Assembly: GCA_963825415.1 (NCBI GenBank)
Contig: CAWGTD010000003.1
Coordinates: 806,001-870,000, forward strand
Length of the DNA stretch: 64,000 nucleotides
Direction of reading: 5' to 3'
DNA from: BP-464 sp963825415
Lineage (GTDB): Bacteria > Actinomycetota > Thermoleophilia > Solirubrobacterales > Solirubrobacteraceae
Shown here: piece by piece, positions 18,601-27,444 of the stretch
How positions within the stretch are numbered: position 1 is the first letter of the stretch
How the letters are laid out: each line of letters starts with the position of its first letter
Position numbers and translations under genes: made by a program
Notes under the pieces: generated by a model
What the model was told of the DNA's origin: nothing
The model's database searches: none
What the model saw: the letters and a program-made list of their open reading frames with translations, nothing else

Positions 18601-20059
18601 CGGCCGCAGCTCGCCGAACTCCGCGGAGGGGTAGCGGCCGTCGAGCATGTCGAGCACGTTCTCCAGCAGCGGGCGCGGCAGCTCGGCGTAGGAGTGCGTG
18701 CGCGTGACGAGGGCGTAGAGGTCGTCGACCGAGACCGTCCCGTCCTCGCCTTGCTCGGCCGCTGCGGCGATGGCGACGATCTGCTGCGCGAGCACGTCGA
18801 GCGCGTTGCGCGGCACGACGGTCGGCTCGATCTTCCCTTCGCGCATCAGCTTGACGACCACCGCGCTCTCGAGCAGGTCGGCGCGGAACTTGGGGAAGAT
18901 CCGCCCCTTGGAGATGTCGCCGACGCCGTGCCCGGCGCGCCCGATGCGCTGCAGGCCGCGCGCGACCGACTTGGGCGACTCGACCTGGAGCACGAGGTCG
19001 ACCGCGCCCATGTCGATGCCGAGCTCCAGCGACGAGGTCGCCACGAGACACGGCAGCTCGCCCGCCTTGAGCATCTCCTCGACGACGGTGCGCTCCTCGC
19101 GCGCCAGCGAGCCGTGGTGGGCACGCGCGATGTCGTTGGGGTCCCGCCGGAGGTGGGGCCCCCATCCGATGTTGCCAGCTCGTTCAGCCGCAACGCCAGG
19201 CGCTCGGCGGCGCGGCGGGCGTTGACGAAGATGATCGTCGAGCGGTGCTCGCGGACCAGCCGCAGCAGTTCTGGATAGATCGCCGGCCAGATCGAGCGGC
19301 GCGTCGCCTCGCCTCCGACAACGGGATCGAGCGGATCGAGGGGGTCGGCTGGGTCGATTCCTGCTCCGGCTCGACCATCGACTCGACCGGCACGTGGATC
19401 TTCAGGTCGAGCTCCTTGCGGATGCCGGCGTCGACGATCCTGCAGGTGCGCCGCGGGCCCACCAGGAAGCGGCCGATCTCCTCGAGCGGGTTCTGGGTCG
19501 CGCTCAACCCGATGCGCTGCACCGGATGGCCGGCGTTGGCCTCCAGGCGCTCGAGCGTCAGCGCCAGATGCGAGCCGCGCTTGGTGGCCGCGACCGCGTG
19601 GATCTCGTCGACGATCACCGTCTCGACGTCGCGCAGGATCTCCTTGGCCTGCGAGGTCAGCATCAGGTACAGCGACTCGGGCGTGGTGATGAGGATGTCC
19701 GGCGGGTTGCGCCGGATCGCCATGCGCTCCTTCTGGGGCGTGTCGCCGGTGCGCACCGCCACGCGCACGTCCGCGCCGACCCCGCGCAGCGGCGCCCGCA
19801 GGTTGCGCTCGACGTCGTAGGACAGCGCCTTGAGCGGCGAGACGTAGACGACGCGCGTGGCGTGGCCTTCGGCGCCGGTCAACCGGTCGATCGCCCACAG
19901 GAAGGCGGCCAGCGTCTTGCCCGAGCCGGTGGGCGCGCTGATCAGCACGTGCTCGCCCGAAGCGATCGCCGGCCAGGCCAGTTCCTGGGCCGGTGTGGGA
20001 GCCTCGAACGCGCCCGTGAACCAGTCGCGAACCGCCGGTGAGAACGAGGTCAAGGGCAC
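15629..20059 (-). pseudogene. lhr: Lhr-type ATP-dependent DNA/RNA helicase, broken by four frameshifts
   Basis: About 1,476 residues once repaired, the usual length for large Lhr helicases. Start is GTG at 20059. Helicase motifs run in order: Walker A APTGSGKT, VSPLKAL, TTPESLYLML, DEIH box, SATQNP, then IIFVNARRAAERL, VATSSLELGIDMG and QRIGRAGH. The winged-helix and C-terminal Lhr domains follow (YPSAEFGELRPRIVWDR, then the crosslink-repair-type tail to 15629). Homology changes frame near 19340-19362, 19143-19146 (G run), 18499-18501 (extra T) and 17236-17242; each change restores the expected protein. Lhr is a 3'-5' translocase linked to DNA repair. It is the last gene after TetR, uracil-DNA glycosylase and GH92, 18 bp behind GH92. 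Four breaks in one otherwise well-conserved gene favour sequence error over decay. Confidence 0.88.
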
Positions 20060-20077
20060 CCCTTGACTCTACGACGA

Positions 20078-22267
20078 TTACGGGCTGCAGCCGAAGGCCG
20101 AGAGCGGCGAATCCGACGCGCTCGGCGGGACGTCGCCGGCGCCGCTCGCCCAGGCGGTGTTGGGCTGCGCGCCCATCTCGAGATGCAGCTTGCCGCCGGG
20201 CCGGATGGCGGCCTCGCGGAACCAGGCGCGGTCCAGCGGCTCGCCGTTCAGCGTGGCCGACTGGACGTACTTGCCCACCGGCGAGGCGCCCGGCGCCTCG
20301 ATCTCGAAGGTCTTCTTCGGCCCCAGGGCGATGCTCGCGCCGGTGAACACCGGCGAGCCGATCATGTGCAGCGGCGCACCCGGCGTGAACGGGCCGAACC
20401 CGAGCGCCGAGAAGACGTACCACGCCGACAGGCTGCCGAGGTCGTCGTTGCCGGGCAGGCCGTCGACGGTCGGCCTGTAGAGCAGCTGCGCGGCGCGCAT
20501 CTCGGCCGCCAGCTTCCACTGCTGCCGCGCGAACGGGTACAGGTAGGGCGCGCCGAGGTCGTGCTCGTTGCCGGGCGCCCACTGGTCGAAGCGGTAGGCG
20601 ATCCCGAAGACGGTCAGCCGGTTCTGCGCCTCGGCGGGCACGGTGAAGAGGTGGTCGAGCCGCTCGACCGCGGCGGCGTCGCCGCCCATGCCGTCGAACA
20701 GCCCGCGCGGGTCGTGGGGGACCAGCCACGAGTACTGCCAGGAGTTGCCCTCCTGGAAGCCGGTCTCGTCGTGGGCGGGGTCGAAGTTCGCCAGCCACGT
20801 GCCGTCGGCGTTGCGCGGCCGGATCCACTTGGTCTCGGGGTCCAGCTGCTTGCGGTAGTTCAGCGACTGCGCGAGCCAGCGCTGCGCCTTGGAGTGCAGC
20901 CCGAGCCGCTCGGCCATCAGCGCCAGCGCGAAGTCGGCGACGCCGTACTCGAGCGTCGTGCCCGTCCCGCTGTCGTACTTGTCGACCGGCAGGTATCCGA
21001 GCTGCCGCCACTCGGCCTGCCGGCGCCCGACCAGCTCGACCGCCTCGTCGTAGAGCGCCCGCGCCTCCTTGTAGCGGAGCAGGCCGCGGCAGTAGCCGTC
21101 GGCGATCATCGGGATCGCCGGGTCGCCCGACATGTGCGCGGCGTCGTAGCTCTGCTCGCCCCAACGGGGCAGGTGATCGCCCTGCTGGGCGTCGGCGAGC
21201 AGCGAGCGCAGCATGTCGGCGTAGCGCCCCGGCTCGAGCAGCGCGAGCAGCTGGTTCTGCGCCTTGTAGGTGTCCCACGAGGAGAAGTTGGCGTACTGCG
21301 TGCGGCCCTCGGCGACGTGGATCTGGTCGTCGAAGCCGCGGTAGCGCCCGTCGACGTCGGTGAAGACGTTGGGGTGCAGCAGCGCGTGGTAGAGCGCGGT
21401 GTAGAAGGAGCGCTTGTCGGCGTCCGTCCCGCCGTCGACGCGCAGCTTCGCGAGCTCGTCGTTCCAAGCGCCGTAAGCCGCTGAGCGCATCTCGTCGAAG
21501 CTGACGCTCTCCGGCGCCTCGGCCTCGAGGTTGCGCCGCGCCCCGTCGGAGTCGACGAACGAGATGCCCACGCGCATCGTCACCGTCGAGCCGGGGGCGA
21601 ACTGCACCCACGTGTCGCCGTGGGCCACGATCGGCTCGCTGAACCGCGCGACGAAGAAGACCGGGTAGTGGCCGCTGCGCGTGAAGCCGGAGATCTCGCC
21701 GGGATGCTCCGGATCGACCGTGAAGCCTCCGCTCTGCGCCTCCCCGTCGTTGTTGTGCTTGGGGTCGACGATCAGGTAGGCGGCGGGGCCGGGCGGGAAG
21801 GCGTAGCGCTGCATCGCGGCGTGGGTCGCCGCGGTCAGTTCGACGTCGGTGCCGTTGGCCAGGCGGACCTCGTAGTAGCCGGCCTGCGCGTGCTCGGTGG
21901 CGTGCGAGAACGGCGCGGCGTACTGGCGCGGATCGGCCGGCGGGGCGACCGGCGCGGTCCAGGGCATGAACGGCAGGTCGCCCGCCTTGGCGACGCCCGG
22001 CCCGGAGAGGTGCACGAGGCTGAAGCCGCGGATCTGCGGGTGGTGGCCCATGTAGCCGCTGTAGGCGCCGATCGGGTCGTCGTAGCCCGCGGGCGTGAAG
22101 GTGTCGGGACTGTTCTGCACCATCCCGAACGGCACGTCGGCGCCCGGGAAGACGAAGCCGGGCGCGAGCGTCCCGATCATCGGGTCCACGTAGGAGGCCA
22201 GGTCGGCCGCGTGCGCGGCCGACGGCAGCGCGACGAACGCAGCAACCACTGCAAGAAGGCGCCTCAC
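20078..22267 (-). CDS. GH92-family secreted alpha-mannosidase
   Basis: 729 residues from GTG at 22267, with a signal peptide ending near AHA (residue about 20). GH92 landmarks are present: the opening YVDPMIGTLAPGFVFPGADV, GFSLVHLSGPGV, SSWDTYKAQNQLLALLEP, GEQSYDAAHMSGDPAIPMI, TGFQEGNSWQYSW (containing a catalytic acid Glu) and the C-terminal GNDDLGSLSAWYVFSALGF with metal-binding and catalytic-base acids. GH92 enzymes are calcium-dependent exo-alpha-mannosidases, commonly alpha-1,2, removing terminal mannose from glycans outside the cell. The GTG lies 5 bp after the glycosylase stop, so it is probably co-transcribed with DNA-repair genes, an odd functional mix. Confidence 0.92.
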   Translation of the reverse strand: MRRLLAVVAAFVALPSAAHAADLASYVDPMIGTLAPGFVFPGADVPFGMVQNSPDTFTPAGYDDPIGAYSGYMGHHPQIRGFSLVHLSGPGVAKAGDLPFMPWTAPVAPPADPRQYAAPFSHATEHAQAGYYEVRLANGTDVELTAATHAAMQRYAFPPGPAAYLIVDPKHNNDGEAQSGGFTVDPEHPGEISGFTRSGHYPVFFVARFSEPIVAHGDTWVQFAPGSTVTMRVGISFVDSDGARRNLEAEAPESVSFDEMRSAAYGAWNDELAKLRVDGGTDADKRSFYTALYHALLHPNVFTDVDGRYRGFDDQIHVAEGRTQYANFSSWDTYKAQNQLLALLEPGRYADMLRSLLADAQQGDHLPRWGEQSYDAAHMSGDPAIPMIADGYCRGLLRYKEARALYDEAVELVGRRQAEWRQLGYLPVDKYDSGTGTTLEYGVADFALALMAERLGLHSKAQRWLAQSLNYRKQLDPETKWIRPRNADGTWLANFDPAHDETGFQEGNSWQYSWLVPHDPRGLFDGMGGDAAAVERLDHLFTVPAEAQNRLTVFGIAYRFDQWAPGNEHDLGAPYLYPFARQQWKLAAEMRAAQLLYRPTVDGLPGNDDLGSLSAWYVFSALGFGPFTPGAPLHMIGSPVFTGASIALGPKKTFEIEAPGASPVGKYVQSATLNGEPLDRAWFREAAIRPGGKLHLEMGAQPNTAWASGAGDVPPSASDSPLSAFGCSP

Positions 22268-22272
22268 GCCTC

Positions 22273-22950
22273 CTAGAACGTCGGCGGGCCGCCGATCTTT
22301 CGGGCTCGCGCGATTACGGCGTCGATCATCGCCGGCGTGAGCTTGCCGGTGAACGTGTTCTGCTGGCTGGGATGGAAGCAGCCGAGCACGATCCGGTCGC
22401 CGGCGCGGGCCTCCGCGCCGTGGCCGAAGCGGGGCCGCGGGCGCAGCTCGGGGTCGAGCAGCCGAAACGCGCAGTCCCAGGCGAACGCGCCGAGGCACAG
22501 CACCACGCGCACGTCTCCCAGCAGCTCGAGCTCGGCGGCGGTCCAGGGCAGGCAGCGATCACGTTCTTCAGGCAGCGGCTTGTTGGCGGGCGGCGCGCAG
22601 CGCACGGCGGCCGTGACCCAGACGTCGGTCAGCCGCAGGCCGTCGCCGGCGTGCGTCGAGGTCGGCTGGTTGGCGAGCCCGGCGCGGTGCAGCGCGGCGA
22701 ACAGGAAGTCGCCGGATCGGTCGCCGGTGAACACGCGCCCCGTGCGGTTGGCGCCGTGCGCGGCCGGCGCGAGCCCGAGCACGAGCACGCGCGCAGCCGG
22801 ATCGCCGAAGCCGGGCACCGGGCGCCCCCAGTAGGTCTCGCCGGCGAACGCGGCGCGCTTGGTCACGGCCACCTCCTCGCGCCAGGCCACGAGCCGTGGG
22901 CAGGCGCGGCACTCCGTGACCCGCCGCTCGAGTTCGGCGAGAGCGTCTAT
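22273..22950 (-). CDS. Type-5 uracil-DNA glycosylase (UDGb-like)
   Basis: About 225 residues. Two cysteine pairs for a [4Fe-4S] cluster are visible: ECRACPRLVAWR near the N-terminus and CAPPANKPLPEERDRC in the middle. Motif 1 is GLAPAAHGANRTGRVFTGD and motif 2 GCFHPSQQNTFTGKLT, both of the family-5 type lacking the polar catalytic residue of family 1. The enzyme removes uracil and other deaminated bases. The start is unresolved. In frame there is no ATG, GTG or TTG between the distant upstream sequence and a GTG that would cut off the first cysteines. The end given here is an ATA at 22950 that overlaps the TetR stop; a small indel or rare start are both possible. Confidence 0.82.
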   Translation of the reverse strand: MDALAELERRVTECRACPRLVAWREEVAVTKRAAFAGETYWGRPVPGFGDPAARVLVLGLAPAAHGANRTGRVFTGDRSGDFLFAALHRAGLANQPTSTHAGDGLRLTDVWVTAAVRCAPPANKPLPEERDRCLPWTAAELELLGDVRVVLCLGAFAWDCAFRLLDPELRPRPRFGHGAEARAGDRIVLGCFHPSQQNTFTGKLTPAMIDAVIARARKIGGPPTF

Positions 22951-23588
22951 GAGGCGGACTGCTCGAGGATTCCGGCGACCAGCCGCTCGATCACCGGCTC
23001 GAGGTCGCCGATGCGCTCGGGCTGGCCCGTGCGCAGCTGGCGCGACGCCAGCTCGACGATCGCGCCGACGATGGCGAACGCATCGTCGGGCGAGGCGAAC
23101 AGCGGGGCGCCATAGCTCTCGTGGGCGGCACGGTTCTCGGTGACCAGGAAGTCGGCGAACGCCTGCAACATCTCGTCGCGCTTGGCGGCCCCGGCGGGGC
23201 CGACGCCGATCACGTCGACCAAGACCACGCGCGCCATCTCCGGGAACGCCTCGAGGCCCTCGAGGAACCGGTGGACGCGGGCGTGGACGCGAGCCTCGAA
23301 CTGCTGCTCGACGGAGCTTGCCGCGGCCGCGACGGCCGCGCGGCTGGCCGCCCCCGCCGCGTCGGTGAGCGCGAGGATGCACTCCTCCTTGTTGGCGAAG
23401 TGCTCGTAGAAGGTGGCCTTCGACATCCCGGCCTCCTTGCTGATCGCCTCGGCGCTGGCCTCCGCGTAGCCGTACTCGGAGAACACCTTGGCGGCAGCCA
23501 CGAAGAGCCGCTGGAGCTGGACGCTCCGGCGGACCTCGAGGGGTGGCGCGTGCCTCCCGCGCGGCACGGTCACGGGATCCTCTGCCAT
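22947..23588 (-). CDS. TetR-family transcription regulator
   Basis: 213 residues from ATG at 23588. The N-terminal TetR helix-turn-helix spans about 20-66, with LFVAAAKVFSEYGYAEASAE and ISKEAGMSKATFYEHFANKE as recognition helix. The C-terminal ligand domain (about 80-205) is all-helical and typical in size; the ligand is unknown. TetR proteins are usually repressors of adjacent genes. It heads the minus-strand run TetR, uracil-DNA glycosylase, GH92, Lhr and is divergent from a lipoprotein gene only 35 bp away. A compact shared promoter is therefore likely, though no palindrome was recognised in that gap. Confidence 0.9.
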   Translation of the reverse strand: MAEDPVTVPRGRHAPPLEVRRSVQLQRLFVAAAKVFSEYGYAEASAEAISKEAGMSKATFYEHFANKEECILALTDAAGAASRAAVAAAASSVEQQFEARVHARVHRFLEGLEAFPEMARVVLVDVIGVGPAGAAKRDEMLQAFADFLVTENRAAHESYGAPLFASPDDAFAIVGAIVELASRQLRTGQPERIGDLEPVIERLVAGILEQSAS

Positions 23589-23623
23589 GTGACGAATGTA
23601 CCCGTCCCATAGGCTGTCGCGCC

Positions 23624-24067
23624 ATGCGTGCCGCCGCACTGTCCCCGATCGCCCTGGCGGTCCTCGCCCTGGCACAGGGCGGTTGCGGGACCGCCTCGAA
23701 CACCGTTCCATCCGGCCTACAGGGGCGCGAGAAGGACGCCGCGCAGGCCGTCGACGACCTGCGCAAGGCGGCCTCTCGGCGCGACGCCCGCAAGATCTGC
23801 GACTCCTACCTCACCCCCGAGCTGAAGGCCAGCCTCGCGACCCTGGCCCGCACCACCAAGCGCGGGTCCGACTGCGCCGACCAGCTCAAGGACTCCCTCC
23901 AGGACGCCGACAGCCTCGACCTCGAGGTCGAGTCCGTCCGGATCACCGGCAACACGGCCACCGTGCGCGTCAAGACCAACGCCACCCGGGGCGACGACCC
24001 GGTCGACACCCTCCATCTCGTCGATCAGCGCGGCTGGCGGATCGACCGGCTCGGCGACCTGCCCTAG
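23624..24067 (+). CDS. Small putative lipoprotein
   Basis: 147 residues from ATG at 23624. The N-terminus is a short basic start followed by hydrophobic IALAVLALAQGGC; the cysteine with preceding Gly-Gly looks like a relaxed lipobox, although the -3 position is Gln rather than Leu. The mature part has a helix (DAAQAVDDLRKAASRRDARK), a cysteine pair (ICDSYL and DCADQL) and a C-terminal beta-strand region ending in VDTLHLVDQRGWRIDRLGD. The overall layout resembles small NTF2-like or DUF4878-like lipoproteins, but I cannot assign a family firmly. It is divergent from the TetR gene and convergent with rmlB. Confidence 0.7.
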   Translation: MRAAALSPIALAVLALAQGGCGTASNTVPSGLQGREKDAAQAVDDLRKAASRRDARKICDSYLTPELKASLATLARTTKRGSDCADQLKDSLQDADSLDLEVESVRITGNTATVRVKTNATRGDDPVDTLHLVDQRGWRIDRLGDLP

Positions 24068-24075
24068 TAGACGCC

Positions 24076-25062
24076 CTAGCCGAGCGAGCGCCCGTAGTGG
24101 CGCTCGTAGTACGCGCGGTAGTCGCCCGAGCGGATCGGCTCCCACCACCACGCGTTGTCGCGATACCAGGCGACGGTGCGCTCGAGGCCGTCGGCGAAGC
24201 GCACGCCCGGCTCCCAGCCCAGCGCGCGGATCTTCTCGCTGCCGAGCGAGTAGCGGCGGTCGTGGCCGGGCCGGTCGGTGACGTACTCGATCAGCGACTC
24301 GTCGCGGCCGGTCAGCTCGAGGATCCGCCGGACGACCTCGATGTTCGGGCACTCGTCGGGGCCGCCGACGTTGTAGGCCTCGCCCGGCTCGCCACTGGCG
24401 AGCGCGTGGCCGATGCCCGAGCAGAAGTCCTCGACGTAGATCCAGTTGCGCACGTTCATCCCGTCGCCGTAGACGGGCAGGTGGTCGCCGTGCAGCGCGT
24501 TGAGGACCATCAGCGGGATCAGCTTCTCGGGGTACTGATACGGCCCGTAGTTGTTCGACCCGCGGCAGATCACCGCCTCGGTTCCGTAGGTGTGGAAGTA
24601 GCTCGCGACGAGCAGGTCGGCGCCGGCCTTCGTGGCGCTGTAGGGCGAGGAGGGCGCGAGCGGGGAGGACTCCGTGAACGAGCCTTCCTCGATCGACCCG
24701 TAGACCTCGTCGGTCGAGACCTGCACCATGCGCACGCCGGCCTCGCGGACCGCCTCGAGCAGTACCCAGGTTCCGACCGCGTGGGTCTGGACGAACGCGT
24801 CGGGTTCTGCGATCGAGCGGTCGACGTGCGTCTCCGCCGCGAAGTTGACGACCGCCTCGGCGCCCTCGATCGCCGAGCGGACCGCGTCGGGATCCTCGAT
24901 CCCGGCCTCGATCAGCGTGACGTCGAGGTCCTGAAGATTCTCCCGCCGGCCCGCGTATGTGAGCTTGTCGAGCACGACGACCTCGTCGCCGTGCTCGGCG
25001 ATGCGCTGGCGCACGAAGTTCGAGCCGATGAACCCGGCGCCGCCACAGACCAAAAGCCTCAT
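24076..25062 (-). CDS. rmlB: dTDP-glucose 4,6-dehydratase
   Basis: 328 residues, full length for RmlB. An extended SDR fold with the NAD-binding GGAGFIGSNFVR at the N-terminus, the characteristic NFAAETHVDRSI, STDEVYGS (Thr-Asp-Glu active-site triad), YSATKAG with the YxxxK pair and NNYGPYQYPEKLIPLM. It converts dTDP-glucose to dTDP-4-keto-6-deoxyglucose, the second step to dTDP-rhamnose. Its ATG overlaps the rmlD stop (ATGA), so the genes are translationally coupled. It is the last gene of the rmlA-rmlD-rmlB run. No rmlC (3,5-epimerase) is visible nearby, so that step must be encoded elsewhere or the product differs. Confidence 0.95.
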   Translation of the reverse strand: MRLLVCGGAGFIGSNFVRQRIAEHGDEVVVLDKLTYAGRRENLQDLDVTLIEAGIEDPDAVRSAIEGAEAVVNFAAETHVDRSIAEPDAFVQTHAVGTWVLLEAVREAGVRMVQVSTDEVYGSIEEGSFTESSPLAPSSPYSATKAGADLLVASYFHTYGTEAVICRGSNNYGPYQYPEKLIPLMVLNALHGDHLPVYGDGMNVRNWIYVEDFCSGIGHALASGEPGEAYNVGGPDECPNIEVVRRILELTGRDESLIEYVTDRPGHDRRYSLGSEKIRALGWEPGVRFADGLERTVAWYRDNAWWWEPIRSGDYRAYYERHYGRSLG

Positions 25063-25898
25063 ACGGCGACGCGCTCCGAGAGGTAGGCGGCCAGCCCGTC
25101 CTGCCAGGGCGGCAGCGCGACCGCGTCGGGCCGCTCGCTGGCGAGCACGCTCCACGCCGGCCGGGGAGCCGAGCGCTTCAGCTCGGCCGAGGTGATCGGG
25201 ACCACGCGGCAGTCCACGCCGGCGCGGTCGAAGAGCTCGACGGCCAGCTCGTACCAGGTGCACGCCCCGGCGCCGGCGAGGTGGTGGACGCCCTGGAGCT
25301 GCCGTTCGGCGACCTCGATCAGCGCGGGCGCCAGGTGGCCGGTCCACGTCGGGCAGCCGACCTGGTCGTTGACCACCGTCACCTCGTCGCGGTCCTGAGC
25401 GAGCGTGAGCATCGTGTCGACGAAGTTGCGTCCGCCGGCGCCATAGAGCCAGGCGGTGCGCGCGATCGCGTACGGCGTGCCGACGCTCTTGACCGCCTTC
25501 TCGCCGGCGAGCTTGGTGCGCCCGTAGGCGGTCCGCGGCCCGGTGGGGTCCGACTCGACGTACGGCTGGCCGGCGTCGCCGCCGAAGACGTAGTCGGTCG
25601 ACACCGACACCACGAACGCGCCGTGGCGGCCGGCGGCTGCGGTGACGTGGTTGGCGCCGTCGCGGTTGACCAGCGAGGCGACCAGCTCCTGTTCCTCGGC
25701 ACGGTCGACGTCGGTGTAGGCGGCGCAGTGCAACACGACCTCCGGCTGCGCCTCGGCGATCCGGTCGAAGACCGCCTGCGCGTCGGTGACGTCGAGTTCG
25801 AACTTGCCCGCGCTCGCCACACTGTGGCCGAGCCTGCGTGCCTCCTCGACGACGCGCTGCCCAAGCATCCCCTCGGCTCCTGTGACGAAGATCCGCAT
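25059..25898 (-). CDS. rmlD: dTDP-4-dehydrorhamnose reductase
   Basis: 279 residues. The N-terminal nucleotide-binding motif is VTGAEGMLGQRVVEEA, followed by VVLHCAAYTDVDRAEE, the STDYVFGGD catalytic Thr-Asp-Tyr-type motif and YGRTKLAGEKAV with the YxxxK pair. The substrate side includes TAWLYG and NDQVGCPTW, all standard for RmlD. It reduces dTDP-4-keto-L-rhamnose to dTDP-L-rhamnose with NAD(P)H. It begins 3 bp after the rmlA stop and overlaps rmlB by 4 bp. Rhamnose in this group of bacteria is typically used for cell-surface glycans; the acceptor is not visible in this window. Confidence 0.94.
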   Translation of the reverse strand: MRIFVTGAEGMLGQRVVEEARRLGHSVASAGKFELDVTDAQAVFDRIAEAQPEVVLHCAAYTDVDRAEEQELVASLVNRDGANHVTAAAGRHGAFVVSVSTDYVFGGDAGQPYVESDPTGPRTAYGRTKLAGEKAVKSVGTPYAIARTAWLYGAGGRNFVDTMLTLAQDRDEVTVVNDQVGCPTWTGHLAPALIEVAERQLQGVHHLAGAGACTWYELAVELFDRAGVDCRVVPITSAELKRSAPRPAWSVLASERPDAVALPPWQDGLAAYLSERVAV

Positions 25899-25901
25899 GA
25901 G

Positions 25902-26966
25902 CTAGAGGATCCCGATCTCGGAGTTGTCGCCGACCATGAACCGGTACGCGCGCGGCTGGCGGTCGTCGCGGCCGATCTTGACGTTGCGGCCGAGCAGCGA
26001 AGCCTCCATGCGTCCGTCGAGCCCGATCACCGACGAGCCGGCGAGCAGGATCGAGTGCTCGACCTCCGCGCGCTCGATGACGCAGTCCTCGCCGATGGCG
26101 GTGTAGGGGCCGATGTAGCAGTCGACCAGGCGCGCGTTGGCGCCGATGATCGCCGGGCCCCGCACCATCGAGCGCTCGAGAACGGCGCCCGCCTCGATGA
26201 CCACCCGGCCGTCCGCCTGCGAGTCGACGAGCTCGCCGTCGACGCGGCCTTCGAGCGCGTCGAGGATCAGCCGGTTGGCCTCCAGCATGTCTTCGAGGCG
26301 CCCGGTGTCCTTCCACCAGCCGCGCACCACGTGGGGCTCGACGCGCGCGCCCTGGTCGACCAGGTGCTGGATCGCGTCGGTGATCTCCAGCTCGCCGCGT
26401 GGCGAGGGCTCGATCGCGCGCGCCGCGTCGTGCACCGCGGCGGTGAACATGTAGACGCCGACCAGCGCGAGGTTGGTCTTCGGCTCGGCGGGCTTCTCGG
26501 CCAGCCGCGTGACCCGCCCGTCCTGCAGCTCGGCGACGCCGTAGTGCTCGGGGTCGGGCACCGGCGTGAGCAGGATCAGCGCGTCGGGGGAGTTGGCCCG
26601 GAAGGCCTCGACGAGCTCGCTGATCCCGCCCTGCAGGAGGTTGTCGCCGAGGTACATGACGAACGGGTCGGCGCCGAGGAACGGCTCGGCGGTCAGGACC
26701 GCGTGGGCCAGGCCCGCGGGCTCGTCCTGGACGATGTAGGTGATCCGGACTCCGAACTGCGAGCCGTCGCCCGCCGCCTCGCGGATCTCGTCGCCGGTCT
26801 CCGGGGCGATGATGATCCCGATCTCCTCGATGCCGGCCTCGGCCATCGCCTCGATGCCGTAGAAGAGGACGGGCTTGTTCGCCACCGGCACGAGCTGCTT
26901 GGCGGAGGTGTGCGTGATCGGGCGCAGGCGCGTGCCCCGCCCGCCCGAGAGGATGAGGCCCTTCAC
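25902..26966 (-). CDS. rmlA: Glucose-1-phosphate thymidylyltransferase, long form
   Basis: 354 residues. The nucleotidyltransferase signature GGRGTRLRPITHTSAKQLVP is at residues 8-27, followed by NKPVLFYGIE and LGDNLLQGGI (metal-binding Asp). EKPAEPKTNLALVGVYMF and GWWKDTGRLEDMLEAN complete the core. Beyond about residue 240 there is a left-handed beta-helix of hexapeptide-like repeats (AIIGANARLVDCYIGPYTAI), so this is the roughly 355-residue long type also found in antibiotic sugar pathways, not the 290-residue RmlA. It makes dTDP-glucose from dTTP and glucose-1-phosphate. It lies 28 bp after the flavin oxidoreductase gene and heads rmlA-rmlD-rmlB. Confidence 0.92.
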   Translation of the reverse strand: MKGLILSGGRGTRLRPITHTSAKQLVPVANKPVLFYGIEAMAEAGIEEIGIIIAPETGDEIREAAGDGSQFGVRITYIVQDEPAGLAHAVLTAEPFLGADPFVMYLGDNLLQGGISELVEAFRANSPDALILLTPVPDPEHYGVAELQDGRVTRLAEKPAEPKTNLALVGVYMFTAAVHDAARAIEPSPRGELEITDAIQHLVDQGARVEPHVVRGWWKDTGRLEDMLEANRLILDALEGRVDGELVDSQADGRVVIEAGAVLERSMVRGPAIIGANARLVDCYIGPYTAIGEDCVIERAEVEHSILLAGSSVIGLDGRMEASLLGRNVKIGRDDRQPRAYRFMVGDNSEIGIL

Positions 26967-26994
26967 GGAGGTTGAGGCTAGCCGACGGCCTTGA

Positions 26995-27444
26995 CTAGTA
27001 GACCCCGCCCAGCTTGCGGTGGTCCCAGGTCACCCGGCGGCGCTCGACGAACTGCAGCACCACGCGCTTGGGCGCCTGCGCGGCGACCATCTCTGTGGCC
27101 GGATTGCCGGCGTAGCGTTCGAACAGCGCCTCGCCGAAGGCCTGCACGTCGGGCGTGTCGCGGTGGATGACCGTGTCGCACTCGAGCATCACGCCGCGCA
27201 GCTTCTCGTAGGAGTCGCCGGCCTCGACCTGGAGCGTGGCGCGCGGGTCGCGCTCGAGGTTCTTGACCTTCTGGGACTTCGTATATGTCCAGCACCAGAT
27301 CTCGCCGTCGCGCAGCAGGTACCACAGCGGCATGAGGTGCGGCCAGCCGCGCGGCCCGAGGGTCGCGCACGTGACGGTGCGCTGCTCCTCCAGGAACGCG
27401 CCCGCCTCGTCGTCCGACATGCGGATCTGGTCGCGGCGACTCAC
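26995..27444 (-). CDS. Pyridoxamine 5'-phosphate oxidase-like flavin/F420 protein
   Basis: 149 residues from GTG at 27444, whose GTGA overlaps the stop of the WYL regulator; ATG at 27420 is an alternative start. The split-barrel PNPOx-like fold is evident: RTVTCATLGPRGWPHLMPLW, then the strand GEIWCWTYTKSQKVKNLERD with the Arg/Lys-rich flavin-phosphate loop, and ATLQVEAGDSYEKLRGVMLE. Many actinobacterial members bind F420 and reduce diverse compounds, or bind FMN; which cofactor applies cannot be seen. Tight overlap with a DNA-damage-type regulator and closeness to rmlA (28 bp) suggest a single transcript. Confidence 0.85.
   Translation of the reverse strand: MSRRDQIRMSDDEAGAFLEEQRTVTCATLGPRGWPHLMPLWYLLRDGEIWCWTYTKSQKVKNLERDPRATLQVEAGDSYEKLRGVMLECDTVIHRDTPDVQAFGEALFERYAGNPATEMVAAQAPKRVVLQFVERRRVTWDHRKLGGVY

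Noticed and set aside
15629..20059. Programmed frameshifting in the Lhr gene
   Set aside because: Four shifts of different sign at unrelated sites without slippery heptamers or following structures fit indel errors better.
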